42,001 nt of DNA from an uncultured Fretibacterium sp. Lineage in GTDB: Bacteria > Synergistota > Synergistia > Synergistales > Aminobacteriaceae. The notes under the pieces were generated by a model. It saw nothing but the letters and a program-made list of their open reading frames with translations, had not been told where the DNA came from and searched no databases. The position numbers were made by a program, and so were the translations under genes. Position 1 is the stretch's first letter. Every line of letters starts with the position of its first letter. Positions 1 through 8,493 of the stretch are shown piece after piece. Location: the NCBI GenBank assembly GCA_937900285.1, contig CALCEM010000009.1, forward strand, positions 1-42,001, written 5' to 3'.

Positions 1-1
1 G

Positions 2-850
2 GCGGGGTATGATCTTCCCGAAAATGTAAAAGTTCATTACATTTCATTTGACGAATTAAAAAACAAATTCCAGTCTCATTTTAATTTTAAAATTTCACTT
101 GAACGCCCTTACAAATTATGCGATTATAAACCAACTTACGGCGAAATGTTTTCGGAATATTTAACGGGTTATGACTTCTGGGGACATTGCGATATAGATT
201 TGTTGTGGGGAAATATCAGACGCTTTGTTACGGACGAAAAATTAAAGAAATATAATAAGCTCTACAGAAACGGACACTGTATTTTATATAAAAATGATCC
301 CGTTGTAAATTCGTTATATAGAACTTTGAAATCAGGAATATACCCGGATTTTAAACAAGTTTTCTCTTCTGATGAGTCTTTTGGTTTTGATGAGGGACGT
401 GAACTCAGTGAAATAATATCTTTAAGTGGAATGAATTTTTATGTAAAGCAAGATTTTGCTGACATATTTTCAGGTTTAAAATTTTCTCCTGTCAAAAGAG
501 AAGACTTACAAGTAAAAAATTTATATTTTGAATGGAACAATGGAAATTTATTCGCTTGTTGTGATAAAAATAAATTGGACGAGGTTTTATATCTTCATTG
601 GCACGGTAACGGAAAAATAATTTTTAGAGACAAAGAGTTTTTAAATTCGTCAAAATTTTTATTTGTGCCTCCCAGTCTGGTAACGTGTGATGAAAAATAT
701 ATTAATCCTTCAAAATGGGTAATTCCTAAAATTTGGTTTTACGTTCGTGTTTGCATATTACGTAATACTGTTATTTCAACACTAAAATTTATATTGCCGT
801 CAAAAGTTTATAAATACTTAAAGCGTTTAAAGTCTAGTTTTAGCGCATAA
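2..850 (+). CDS. DUF6625-like polysaccharide biosynthesis protein, 5' end outside the window
   Basis: The reading frame is already open at base 2, well before the first ATG at 146. The residues before that ATG (ending in RPYKLCDYKPTYGE) continue the same protein, so the gene is cut by the window edge. The segment GYDFWGHCDIDLLWGNIRRF, followed by a Lys/Tyr-rich region, resembles the DUF6625 family found in capsule and lipopolysaccharide clusters. There an aspartate-rich 'DID' motif recalls the metal-binding DxD of glycosyltransferases. No signal peptide or membrane segment is visible in the part present. It probably acts in the cytoplasm on surface polysaccharide assembly. The family is recognised from memory and the exact reaction is unknown. 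Other polysaccharide-type genes in this window are broken, but this one shows no defect in the visible part. Confidence 0.6.
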   Translation, partial: AGYDLPENVKVHYISFDELKNKFQSHFNFKISLERPYKLCDYKPTYGEMFSEYLTGYDFWGHCDIDLLWGNIRRFVTDEKLKKYNKLYRNGHCILYKNDPVVNSLYRTLKSGIYPDFKQVFSSDESFGFDEGRELSEIISLSGMNFYVKQDFADIFSGLKFSPVKREDLQVKNLYFEWNNGNLFACCDKNKLDEVLYLHWHGNGKIIFRDKEFLNSSKFLFVPPSLVTCDEKYINPSKWVIPKIWFYVRVCILRNTVISTLKFILPSKVYKYLKRLKSSFSA

Positions 851-866
851 AAAAATTTGTTAATGT

Positions 867-872
867 TATAAT
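867..872 (+). promoter_or_regulatory. -10 box for the structured RNA
   Basis: A perfect TATAAT lies 7-8 bases upstream of the point where the structured, G-rich RNA begins. The -35 region, which falls in the end of the preceding gene, does not match TTGACA well. Spacing to the RNA and the shift in base composition make this a plausible sigma-70 -10 element giving the RNA its own transcript. Confidence 0.5.
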
Positions 873-879
873 TATTCCT

Positions 880-1167
880 GCTTGGGAGAGGCTCCGGGTG
901 AGTAACAGGGGCTTACCGAGATGGGGAGTCTGCCCTGTGATTGGCGGTGAAGTCAATTGGCTAGGAAGTCAAAACACAGCGCCGGGAAAAATAAAAAATT
1001 GCAGTGGCGGAAAATCCTTACCGATATTAGGGAAATCGCCACCGCGTTATACTGGCTTGTAAAGCTCATACTTCTTATACTTAAGTGGTTTATAAGCTAG
1101 TCCGGCAGAAAAATTAAGTTTAACATCAAGGCTTCAGCACCTCTCCGCTGACCTTGTTGAAATTTTA
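880..1167 (+). ncRNA. Unassigned structured RNA of about 290 nt with long-range pseudoknot
   Basis: This stretch is far richer in G and C than the flanking intergenic DNA and folds into many helices. I see ACAGGG 905-910 with CCCTGT 933-938, and GGTGAG 897-902 with CTTACC 912-917, which together form an H-type pseudoknot or alternative folds. Others are GCCGGG 981-986 with TCCGGC 1101-1106, and GTGGCG 1004-1009 with CGCCAC 1037-1042 plus TCCTTA 1015-1020 with TAGGGA 1028-1033. A 13-bp helix pairs 1051-1063 with 1089-1101, and a 3' hairpin pairs CAAGG/CAGC with GCTG/CCTTG (1127-1156). GGAGAGG 885-891 pairs exactly with CCTCTCC 1140-1146 in the loop of the 3' hairpin, closing the whole molecule. 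A TATAAT precedes it. It lacks the conserved blocks of RNase P RNA, tmRNA, SRP RNA, 6S RNA and the cobalamin, SAM, glycine, TPP and FMN riboswitches as I know them. Function is unknown: a free-standing RNA, or a long leader of the methyltransferase gene downstream. Confidence 0.6.
1126..1167 (+). terminator. 3' hairpin of the structured RNA, possible terminator
   Basis: CAAGG and CAGC pair with GCTG and CCTTG across an 8-nt loop that also carries the CCTCTCC pseudoknot strand. The hairpin is followed by AATTTTATC. The T-run is short, so termination is uncertain, but sequence complexity drops sharply after it and it marks the likely 3' end of the RNA. Confidence 0.35.
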
Positions 1168-1170
1168 TCA

Positions 1171-1449
1171 CATTAAATTTATATTACACGCGGAAAAATT
1201 ATAAAAAAAATCGCTCAAACTTTTTCAGAAAAAAATTTATGAGAGCTTGCAACGACTGGGGAAAATAAATATTTTTGTGCCTGTAAATGTGCCTGTAAAA
1301 TTTTTTTATTCTCACTGGAAAATATTTTTTTTATTTCAAATTTCATGAGCAGTATAACATATTTTTTAATTTTAAATATTATAATTTCTCTCATTTATTT
1401 TATTACTTTATTTTATTTTATTTTTTTATTTCGGAGGGACGTTCATAAT
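1171..1449 (+). other. AT-rich leader region before the methyltransferase gene, with a 12-bp tandem repeat
   Basis: No gene is visible here. The DNA is strongly A/T-rich with several T-runs. It contains an exact 12-bp direct tandem repeat, TGTGCCTGTAAA, at 1276-1287 and 1288-1299. An open frame continuing upstream from the methyltransferase (1345-1449) would encode a hydrophobic Phe/Ile-rich extension without an RBS. I treat it as a non-coding AT-rich leader, because a good RBS (GGAGGG) sits directly before the ATG at 1450. Confidence 0.5.
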
Positions 1450-3855
1450 ATGAATTTCTCATTTTTTGACGGCGCAATGGGCACAATGTTACAGGCTAAA
1501 GGGCTGAAATTACGCGAAATACCAGAAGCCCTAAATTTTTCTAATCCGGATTTAATTAAATCAATTCACACTGAATATTTAAACGCCGGCGCAGATTTCA
1601 TAACCGCTAACACTTTCGGCGCAAATAAATTTAAATTGGCAGAATCAAATTTTAATGTTCATGAAATTATTTCAGCCGGTCTAAATTTGGCCCGCGAAGC
1701 CGTAAACGAATCCGGCAAAAATTCAAAAATAGTTCTGGACATCGGACCATCAGGAAAAATTTTAAAACCAATCGGAGACGCTTCATTTGAAGACATTTAT
1801 AACTCAGTTAAAGAACAGGTCTCAGCAGGTAAAAATTTAGCGGACGTTATTTTATTTGAAACCTTTACGGATCTGTATGAATTTAAAATTTCAATTTTGG
1901 CAGCCCGTGAAAATTCTGATCTTCCTATTTTTGCAACAATGAGTTTTGAAGAATCAGGACGCACTTTTTTCGGGACTTCCGTTAATTCAATGGTCGCTAC
2001 TCTCGAAGGTTTAGGCGTTTCTGCTTTGGGCGTAAATTGTTCGCTCGGCCCAGCTCAATTAATCAACATCGTTAAAAATATTTGCGAATCGTCTCATATT
2101 CCCGTAATGGTGCAGCCTAATGCAGGACTCCCTAAAATTCTAAACGGTTCGGCTTTTTATGATGTTACGGCTGATGAGTTCGCAAAAATTTCCGTTGAGT
2201 TCGCAAAATTAGGCGTTCAAATTTTCGGAGGCTGCTGCGGAACTACACCGGAACATATTTTTAAAATGAAAAACGCAATTTTAAATTATTCGGATCATGT
2301 TCAAAAAAATATTATTCCTGAAAATTTTATTACTTGTTCAGCTTCAAAGGCCGTAACCTTCGGAAAAAAATTTACTGTAATCGGTGAACGCTTAAACCCA
2401 ACAGGGAAAAAATTATTACAAAAAGCTTTACGCGAAGGAAATACAGATTATTTAATACGAGAAGCCGTCAAACAACAGGAACAAAACGCTGACGTTCTGG
2501 ATTTAAATGCAGGTCTGCCTGACATCAATGAACCCGAAATGTTAAAAAAATCACTGCTCGAAATTCAAAGCGTCATAAATTTACCGATTCAGATCGACAG
2601 CTCAAACCCTGAAGCCCTCGAAATTGCTACGAGATTTTATAACGGTAAACCGATTTTAAATTCAGTAAACGGAAAAATTTCAAGTCTCGAAACCGTTTTA
2701 CCCATCGCAAAAAAATACGGGGCTTGCGTTTTAGGTTTAACTCTTGATGAAAATGGAATCCCTGAAACGGCTCAGGAAAGATTTAAGATCGCTGAAAAAA
2801 TTATTAATTACGCTGAATCGCTCGGAATTCCAAGACGTAATATTATTATTGACTGCTTGACTTTAACAGCTTCGGCTCAACAAAAATTAGTCCCTGAAAC
2901 TTTGAAGGCCATCAACCTCGTAAAAAATAATTTGGGAGTCTGCACCGTTTTAGGTTTAAGTAATGTCTCGTTCGGACTTCCTAGACGGCCAATTATAAAC
3001 CGCACGATGTTAATTGCTGCTCTGGTTAACGGTCTCGATGCTGCGATTATTAATCCAGGCGATAAAGATATTCAGGAAAGTATTTCAGCATGGAATTTAT
3101 TAACGGGAAATGAAAGCGATATGCAGGAATATATTAATTATTGCGAGAAAAACCCGGAAGAAAAAAAAAATAATTTAAACCAGAATAACGAGAGCAATAA
3201 TAAAAATAGTAATAAAAATATTTCAGAGTCAATTAACGACTTAAATTCCGCAATCATAAAAGGTCTGAAAGATGACGCAAAAAATTTTACTCGCGAACTG
3301 TTACAAAATATTTCAGCTCTCGAAATTATTGAAAATTATATTGTGCCCTCGCTGGATCAAGTCGGAAAAGATTACGAAACGGGGAAATTATTTTTACCAC
3401 AGCTGATCAAATCCGCAGAAGCCGCAAAATCTGCGTTTGAAATTATTTCTGAAAATATTCCGGCCAGCTCTGATGAAAATAAAAAATGTTCCGTTGCGCT
3501 CGCTACAGTTTACGGAGATGTTCACGACATAGGCAAAAATATTGTGCGGACGATTTTCGAAAATTATAATTTTAACGTTGTAGATTTGGGAAAAGATGTG
3601 CCGCCCGAAAAAATTATTGAAGCCGTAAAACGTGATGACATTCATATTATTGGCTTAAGTGCTTTAATGACGACAACTGTAACAAGCATGAAGGAAACTA
3701 TAAAAAAATTACGAGAATCATGTAACGATATAAAAATTATTGCTGGCGGAGCGGTTTTGACTCCTGAGCTTGCGAAATTTGCCGGAGCTGATTTTTATGC
3801 GCGTGATGCTATGGAAGGTGTCAGGATAATTTCTGAAATATGTAAGAGTGTATAA
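1450..3855 (+). CDS. metH: Cobalamin-dependent homocysteine S-methyltransferase (MetH without activation domain)
   Basis: This 801-residue enzyme makes methionine from homocysteine using methyl-cobalamin and methyltetrahydrofolate. Domain order is a homocysteine-binding barrel (about 1-290) with the zinc cysteines C197 (NCSLGP) and C262/C263 (GGCCGTTPEH), a pterin-binding barrel starting at VIGERLNPTGKK (about 310-560), a helical cap (about 600-670) and the B12 domain with DVHDIGKN, in which H692 is the cobalt ligand. The C-terminal AdoMet reactivation domain of E. coli MetH is absent. This compact form is known from Thermotoga and many anaerobes, which use a separate activation protein. An asparagine-rich linker lies around residues 567-595. 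I chose ATG 1450 because GGAGGG lies just upstream and the protein then starts as NFSFFDGAMGT, typical of the family. It leads the nadE-yebC-ruvC run. Confidence 0.9.
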   Translation: MNFSFFDGAMGTMLQAKGLKLREIPEALNFSNPDLIKSIHTEYLNAGADFITANTFGANKFKLAESNFNVHEIISAGLNLAREAVNESGKNSKIVLDIGPSGKILKPIGDASFEDIYNSVKEQVSAGKNLADVILFETFTDLYEFKISILAARENSDLPIFATMSFEESGRTFFGTSVNSMVATLEGLGVSALGVNCSLGPAQLINIVKNICESSHIPVMVQPNAGLPKILNGSAFYDVTADEFAKISVEFAKLGVQIFGGCCGTTPEHIFKMKNAILNYSDHVQKNIIPENFITCSASKAVTFGKKFTVIGERLNPTGKKLLQKALREGNTDYLIREAVKQQEQNADVLDLNAGLPDINEPEMLKKSLLEIQSVINLPIQIDSSNPEALEIATRFYNGKPILNSVNGKISSLETVLPIAKKYGACVLGLTLDENGIPETAQERFKIAEKIINYAESLGIPRRNIIIDCLTLTASAQQKLVPETLKAINLVKNNLGVCTVLGLSNVSFGLPRRPIINRTMLIAALVNGLDAAIINPGDKDIQESISAWNLLTGNESDMQEYINYCEKNPEEKKNNLNQNNESNNKNSNKNISESINDLNSAIIKGLKDDAKNFTRELLQNISALEIIENYIVPSLDQVGKDYETGKLFLPQLIKSAEAAKSAFEIISENIPASSDENKKCSVALATVYGDVHDIGKNIVRTIFENYNFNVVDLGKDVPPEKIIEAVKRDDIHIIGLSALMTTTVTSMKETIKKLRESCNDIKIIAGGAVLTPELAKFAGADFYARDAMEGVRIISEICKSV

Positions 3856-3891
3856 TTACGGGAAAATTTTAAAAAAGGAGAAAAATTATAT

Positions 3892-4602
3892 TTGCAGAAA
3901 ATAATTAATGACTGTAAAGAATGGATCAAAAATCAAGTTGAATCCGCTGGAGCTTCAGGCGTAATTTTAGGGCTTTCCGGCGGGATTGATTCTGCTGTCG
4001 TTTCTGTTTTAGCGCGTCAAGCTCTCGGCCATAATGGGACATTCGGAATTATAATGCCGTGTCACAGCATCAAAAAAGATGAAGAGGACGCAAAATTAAC
4101 AGCTGAAAAATTCGATGTGCCTTATAAAATTATTGATCTGTCGGAAATTTTTGACGGGATTTTAAAATTAATTGGTGACGTTCCGATTTTGGCGCAGTCA
4201 AATTTAAAAGCAAGATTACGAATGAGCGTATTATATTCGGTTGCTCAAGCTAAAAATTTTTTGGTCTGCGGAACAAGTAACAGATCAGAATTTTACACGG
4301 GATATTTTACGAAATACGGAGATGCCGGAGTTGATTTAATGCCGCTTGCGAATTTTTTAAAACGTGAAGTCAGAGAAGTAGCGAAAATTTTAGGGCTTCC
4401 AGATGAAATTATAAATAAAGCTCCGAGCGCAGGTTTATACGAAGGCCAAACAGATGAGAGCGATATGGGATTTACCTACGAAATTTTAGACGAATATTTA
4501 ACGTCCGGAAAAATAAATAATTCTCAAGCTCGCGACCGTATTGAAGCAATGCACGCAAAATCAGAACATAAACGCAAACAAATTCCAATTTTTAAATTTT
4601 AG
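3892..4602 (+). CDS. nadE: NH3-dependent NAD+ synthetase
   Basis: It catalyses the last step of NAD biosynthesis, amidating deamido-NAD with ATP and ammonia in the cytoplasm. The 236 residues fit the short, single-domain NadE type that lacks an N-terminal glutaminase. The ATP-pyrophosphatase P-loop SGGIDSA is at 29-35. Further family segments are CGTSNRSEFYTGYFTKYGD and the C-terminal lid APSAGLYEGQTDE. It starts with TTG at 3892, supported by an AAGGAG ribosome-binding site about 10 bases upstream; no ATG precedes the P-loop at a sensible place. It follows metH by 36 bases and is probably cotranscribed. Confidence 0.93.
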   Translation: MQKIINDCKEWIKNQVESAGASGVILGLSGGIDSAVVSVLARQALGHNGTFGIIMPCHSIKKDEEDAKLTAEKFDVPYKIIDLSEIFDGILKLIGDVPILAQSNLKARLRMSVLYSVAQAKNFLVCGTSNRSEFYTGYFTKYGDAGVDLMPLANFLKREVREVAKILGLPDEIINKAPSAGLYEGQTDESDMGFTYEILDEYLTSGKINNSQARDRIEAMHAKSEHKRKQIPIFKF

Positions 4603-4651
4603 ATTTTAAATTTTAAATTTTATTTTTAACATGATAAGGAGAAATTAAATA

Positions 4652-5404
4652 ATGTCAGGACATTCAAAATGGGCGAATATCAAACACAGAAAAGCGGCTC
4701 AAGATGCTAAACGCGGAAATTTATTTCAAAAGTTAGTGCGCACGATTATTATTGCTGCTAAAGAAGGCGGCGGAGATCCGGCCATGAACATGAGATTAAA
4801 AACAGCGATCGAACGCGCAAAAGCCGTCAGCGTTCCAATGGATAATATTACACGCGCAATTAAACGCGGAACTGGTGAACTCGGAGATGTTTCATATGAT
4901 GAATTAACTTACGAAGCATACGGGCCGGGCGGTACTGCTGTACTTGTAAACGTCATGACTGACAACAGAAACAGAACAACGCCGGAAATTCGTGCGCTCT
5001 TAACTCGTAACGGCGGACAAATGGGAGAATCTGGTTCAGTTGCATGGATGTTTGATCGTAAAGGCGTGCTCGAAGTTAAGGGGAATAATTTGGATGAAGA
5101 TGAGTTAATGTCTTGCGGTCTTGATGCTGGTATGACTGACATGGAAAAAAATGATGAGGGATTTACGGTTTATTGTGAGCCTGCAGATATTGACGCATTG
5201 CAAAAAGCTCTGGAAGACGCAAAATATAATATTGAAAATGCAGAAGTTCAAATGATCGCAAAAACTCCCGTTGAAGTTTCGGACGTTGATACAGCGCGAA
5301 AAGTTTTAAAGCTCGTTGACATTCTCGAAGAACACGATGACGTTCAGAACGTTTATTCAAATTTTGATATTTCGGATGAGATAGCTTCTCAGATTGACGA
5401 ATAA
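4652..5404 (+). CDS. yebC: YebC/PmpR/TACO1-family protein
   Basis: The N-terminus MSGHSKWANIKHRKAAQDAK is diagnostic for the YebC family. Members of 240-250 residues fold into three domains. They act as DNA-binding regulators (PmpR) or, as shown more recently for YebC and TACO1, as translation factors that relieve ribosome stalling on proline stretches. This one has 250 residues and no visible defect. A clear AAGGAG precedes the ATG. The 3' end overlaps the start of ruvC by 11 bases, a linkage seen across many bacteria, where yebC sits next to the Holliday-junction genes. Confidence 0.95.
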   Translation: MSGHSKWANIKHRKAAQDAKRGNLFQKLVRTIIIAAKEGGGDPAMNMRLKTAIERAKAVSVPMDNITRAIKRGTGELGDVSYDELTYEAYGPGGTAVLVNVMTDNRNRTTPEIRALLTRNGGQMGESGSVAWMFDRKGVLEVKGNNLDEDELMSCGLDAGMTDMEKNDEGFTVYCEPADIDALQKALEDAKYNIENAEVQMIAKTPVEVSDVDTARKVLKLVDILEEHDDVQNVYSNFDISDEIASQIDE

Positions 5405-5903
5405 TATTAAAAATTTTAAATGTTTAGGAATTGATCCCGGGCTTGCTCGCGTTGGATTTGGTTACGTCATAAAATCCGAAGACAATATTTTTTATTCTGA
5501 TGAGTATGGCTGCATTGAAACAAAATCGAGTCTGGGATTTAACAACAGAATTATAAAAGTTTACGACACAATAACAGAACATATAAAAAAAAATCAGCCG
5601 GATATTATTTCGATCGAGCGTTTATTTTTTGGCCGTAACGTTTCGAGTGCTGCGAATGTTTATCAGGCTCGCGGAGTTATATTGCTGGCGGCTGCTCAAA
5701 ATAATATAAATGTTATGGAATTATGGCCAGCCCAAATAAAATTATTAATTTGCGGAACAGGTAAAGCCAAAAAAATAGAAGTTCAGAATAAAGTGCGCGA
5801 TATATTAAAGCTCGAAAAAATTCCTAAACCTGACGACACTGCTGATGCTTTAGCGTGTGCTATTGCCGGCATAAATTTATTAAGAGATGAAAAAATTAAA
5901 TAA
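5394..5903 (+). CDS. ruvC: Crossover junction endodeoxyribonuclease RuvC
   Basis: RuvC resolves Holliday junctions during recombination repair. The RNase-H-like fold shows the four catalytic acids: D14 in LGIDPG, E75 in SIERLFF, and D148 and D151 in PDDTADALA. Length (169 residues) is normal. It starts with TTG at 5394 inside the last codons of yebC, which implies translational coupling. The 3' end overlaps spoIID by 17 bases. ruvA and ruvB, which often follow ruvC in related genomes, are not here; the next gene starts directly. Confidence 0.93.
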   Translation: MTNNIKNFKCLGIDPGLARVGFGYVIKSEDNIFYSDEYGCIETKSSLGFNNRIIKVYDTITEHIKKNQPDIISIERLFFGRNVSSAANVYQARGVILLAAAQNNINVMELWPAQIKLLICGTGKAKKIEVQNKVRDILKLEKIPKPDDTADALACAIAGINLLRDEKIK

Positions 5904-7311
5904 AATTATATTTGCATTTATATTTATATTATTTATATTTCACGCAAAAATTATTTACGCTCGGACTATTTACGTTAAATTATCCGGTGCAGGAGCTTGG
6001 AACGTTGGAGCTTCGGCCGGGAATATTATGATGGTCGATGCTGATGGGCGTATCGCGAATTTGGGAGAGTCCGCATTAATTTCAGCTGTTGGGAATCAGA
6101 TTGATATTTCTGGAAATTTATTTAACATGCCGATTAAATTAACTTGTGACGGCCTAATGATTTTTAACGGCAAGTCATATCACGGAAATTTTTTGATAAC
6201 TCAGAAGGCAGGATTAATAAACGTCGTTGATCTTGAAAATTATGTCTGCGGAGTTTTGCCCGGTGAAGTTAGTCCGTCATGGCCGAAGGAAGCATTAAGG
6301 GCGCAGGCGATAATAGCGAGGACTTACGCAATATATAAAAGCATGTCGAGAGCAGAGCGAGGCTACGATGTAGTTGACACTGTTATGGATCAAGTTTACA
6401 AGGGCGCAGGCTTCGAAGCAAAAAATACTAATCAGGCCGTGTACTCAACGGCGAGCGAAATCGTTGTATATAATAATGCTGTAGCTTTCACGCCTTTTCA
6501 TTCTGACAGCGGAGGATTTACTGCAAATAATTCTGATGTTTGGGCCGGTAAGCAGCTGCCATATTTAAGCGTTGTAGCGGAGGCATTTAATTATAAATCT
6601 CCCGTTTCAAATTGGAGCGTAAAAATTTCCAGCGCAAAAATTCAAAGCGTCATCGAGAAAATAACCGGGCATAATGTCGGAACTGTACACGAAGTTCAAA
6701 TTTCAGATGTTGATGAGGGCGGCCGAGCTGTAAAAATTACTGTTGTAGGTTCGAACGGTTCAGAAACTGTTTCAGCGAGTCAATTCAGATCGAACGTTGA
6801 CCCAAATAATTTAAAAAGCACGATGTTCACGCCGTCAGGAAATAAAAATAAAAGTAATAATAATATTACTCGCAAAAAAAATATTGATGACGACAGAACG
6901 CCCCCGCCTGGAACGGTTGTATATAAAAATTCGAATCCCGATGAAATGACTTCAGAACAAGAACAGCAACTGGCCAAAATGACAGCAGAAGGAATTTTTA
7001 CGACAACGGAATTAATAGATATGCTCACAAATCCCGAAAAGCAAAAAAAATATTACGAGGCTGGATTAAAGCGATCTGGCGAACCTAAAATTTCCGCGCT
7101 GAAACCTGACTCAAATCCAAAACCTAAAATTAATAAATACGGCTTTACAGTCGAGAAATCTGGAAATGAATTTATATTTTATGGAAAAGGCTGGGGACAT
7201 GGTGTAGGTTTATCGCAGTGGGGAGCGTATGAAATGGCGCGTCAAGGTTGGAACGCTGAAAAAATTGTAACGCATTATTATCCCGGAACTGTTATAAAAA
7301 AATTCAAATGA
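5887..7311 (+). CDS. SpoIID/LytB-domain exported protein
   Basis: This 474-residue protein starts with a positively charged, hydrophobic signal segment (MKKLNKIIFAFIFILFIFHA), so it is exported. The SpoIID domain begins near residue 100 (LINVVDLENYVCGVLPGEVS) and contains EALRAQAIIARTYAIY. A Gly-rich C-terminal block, GKGWGHGVGLSQWGA, completes the domain. A charged, low-complexity insert (about 315-420) splits it. SpoIID of Bacillus is a lytic transglycosylase acting on peptidoglycan stripped of stem peptides; in non-spore-formers relatives are thought to take part in wall turnover or septal remodelling. The gene overlaps both ruvC and queA (ATGA), so it belongs to the same operon. Confidence 0.85.
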   Translation: MKKLNKIIFAFIFILFIFHAKIIYARTIYVKLSGAGAWNVGASAGNIMMVDADGRIANLGESALISAVGNQIDISGNLFNMPIKLTCDGLMIFNGKSYHGNFLITQKAGLINVVDLENYVCGVLPGEVSPSWPKEALRAQAIIARTYAIYKSMSRAERGYDVVDTVMDQVYKGAGFEAKNTNQAVYSTASEIVVYNNAVAFTPFHSDSGGFTANNSDVWAGKQLPYLSVVAEAFNYKSPVSNWSVKISSAKIQSVIEKITGHNVGTVHEVQISDVDEGGRAVKITVVGSNGSETVSASQFRSNVDPNNLKSTMFTPSGNKNKSNNNITRKKNIDDDRTPPPGTVVYKNSNPDEMTSEQEQQLAKMTAEGIFTTTELIDMLTNPEKQKKYYEAGLKRSGEPKISALKPDSNPKPKINKYGFTVEKSGNEFIFYGKGWGHGVGLSQWGAYEMARQGWNAEKIVTHYYPGTVIKKFK

Positions 7312-8414
7312 TCAACGCAAACGAAAATATTTTTAATTTAGATTCGTATAATTATAATCTGCCTCCTGAAAATATTGCGCAATTTCCGGCAAATCCTCGC
7401 GACAGTTCAAATTTATTATTTTGGAATGTTGAGAATAATATTATAAATTTCGATAATAAATTTTATGACGTAACGAAATATTTAAGGCCGAACGATCTAT
7501 TAATTTTAAATAACACGAAAGTAATACCGGCGAGATTATTAGGCCGTCGATCTGGTGGCGGTCATGCTGAAATATTTTTGTTGCGTGCTCTTGATGAAAA
7601 TAAAAATAATTTTAAAAATTTTAAATGGGAAGCGCTTGTTAAACCTGCCAGAAAAATAAAAGCAGGCTCGATCATAAAAATAAACGATCGCGAAATAAAA
7701 ATTTTAAGCGAATTACCGGACGGAATGCGAATAATTGAATTTATGAATTTTAAAAATAATATTGACGTTATGGAATTTATAAATATTTCCGGTAAAACTC
7801 CGCTGCCTCCGTATATAAAAGAATCAGAAGCCGAAAATAATTTTAATGCTCGCGAATCTTATCAGACGGTATTTGCAAAATATTACGGTTCTGTAGCAGC
7901 TCCGACTGCGAGTTTACATTTTACGGAGGAATTATTAAATAAAATTTTAAACATCGGCGTAAAAATTTCGTATGTAACTTTACACGTCGGACTCGGAACA
8001 TTTAGGCCGGTAAAAGTTCAAGATATACGAGAACATGAAATACATTCGGAACATTGCGAATTAAGCGAAGAAACTTTAAACGAAATTATAAAATGCAAAA
8101 ATTCAGGAGGTCGCGTAATTGCTTCGGGAACAACTGCAGCCCGGACGCTAGAGACATTTAAATATAATTCTGGGATTTGCGACACAAAATTATTTATATA
8201 TCCCGGTTATAAATTTGAAATAGTTGACGGCCTTATAACAAATTTTCATTTGCCTGAAAGCTCTTTATTAATGTTAGTTTCGGCTTTTGCTTCGTATAAA
8301 TCCGGCGTTAACGATCACGAAAAATATTTAAAAAAATTATTAGGCATTTACGATCGAGCAATAAATTTAAATTGGAGATTTTTTTCATTCGGAGATGCTA
8401 TGCTGATAATATAA
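7308..8414 (+). CDS. queA: S-adenosylmethionine:tRNA ribosyltransferase-isomerase
   Basis: QueA transfers the ribosyl part of SAM to 7-aminomethyl-7-deazaguanine in tRNA, giving epoxyqueuosine. The 368-residue protein shows the typical N-terminus (YNLPPENIAQFPANPRDSS), LLILNNTKVIPARL, YQTVFAKYYGSVAAPTASLHF, VTLHVGLGTFRPV and the C-terminal TNFHLPESSLLMLVSAF. The ATG overlaps the stop of the SpoIID gene (ATGA), indicating coupling. It closes the metH-to-queA run; a 180-bp AT-rich gap with a promoter follows. Confidence 0.95.
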   Translation: MINANENIFNLDSYNYNLPPENIAQFPANPRDSSNLLFWNVENNIINFDNKFYDVTKYLRPNDLLILNNTKVIPARLLGRRSGGGHAEIFLLRALDENKNNFKNFKWEALVKPARKIKAGSIIKINDREIKILSELPDGMRIIEFMNFKNNIDVMEFINISGKTPLPPYIKESEAENNFNARESYQTVFAKYYGSVAAPTASLHFTEELLNKILNIGVKISYVTLHVGLGTFRPVKVQDIREHEIHSEHCELSEETLNEIIKCKNSGGRVIASGTTAARTLETFKYNSGICDTKLFIYPGYKFEIVDGLITNFHLPESSLLMLVSAFASYKSGVNDHEKYLKKLLGIYDRAINLNWRFFSFGDAMLII

Positions 8415-8493
8415 AAAGTTTAACAAATAATTTTTAAAAATTCTTGCATAAATAATTTAATAACATTTCAAAACATAAAAATTTTAATACTAT

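Noticed and set aside
880..1167. Cobalamin riboswitch for the B12-dependent methyltransferase
   Set aside because: Position would suit, but the conserved B12 box and core motifs are not present in the right order on the plus strand. The CCGCCACTGC-like string appears only as the reverse complement, inside a simple hairpin.
880..1167. RNase P RNA, tmRNA, SRP RNA or 6S RNA
   Set aside because: I found none of the conserved blocks: no P4 strands of RNase P, no tRNA-like end or tag frame of tmRNA, no SRP GGAAG/GCAGC loop, and not the single long hairpin of 6S RNA.
1345..1449. Hydrophobic N-terminal extension of the methyltransferase
   Set aside because: No ribosome-binding site precedes it, it is pure A/T-rich low-complexity sequence, and GGAGGG stands right before ATG 1450, where the conserved protein begins.
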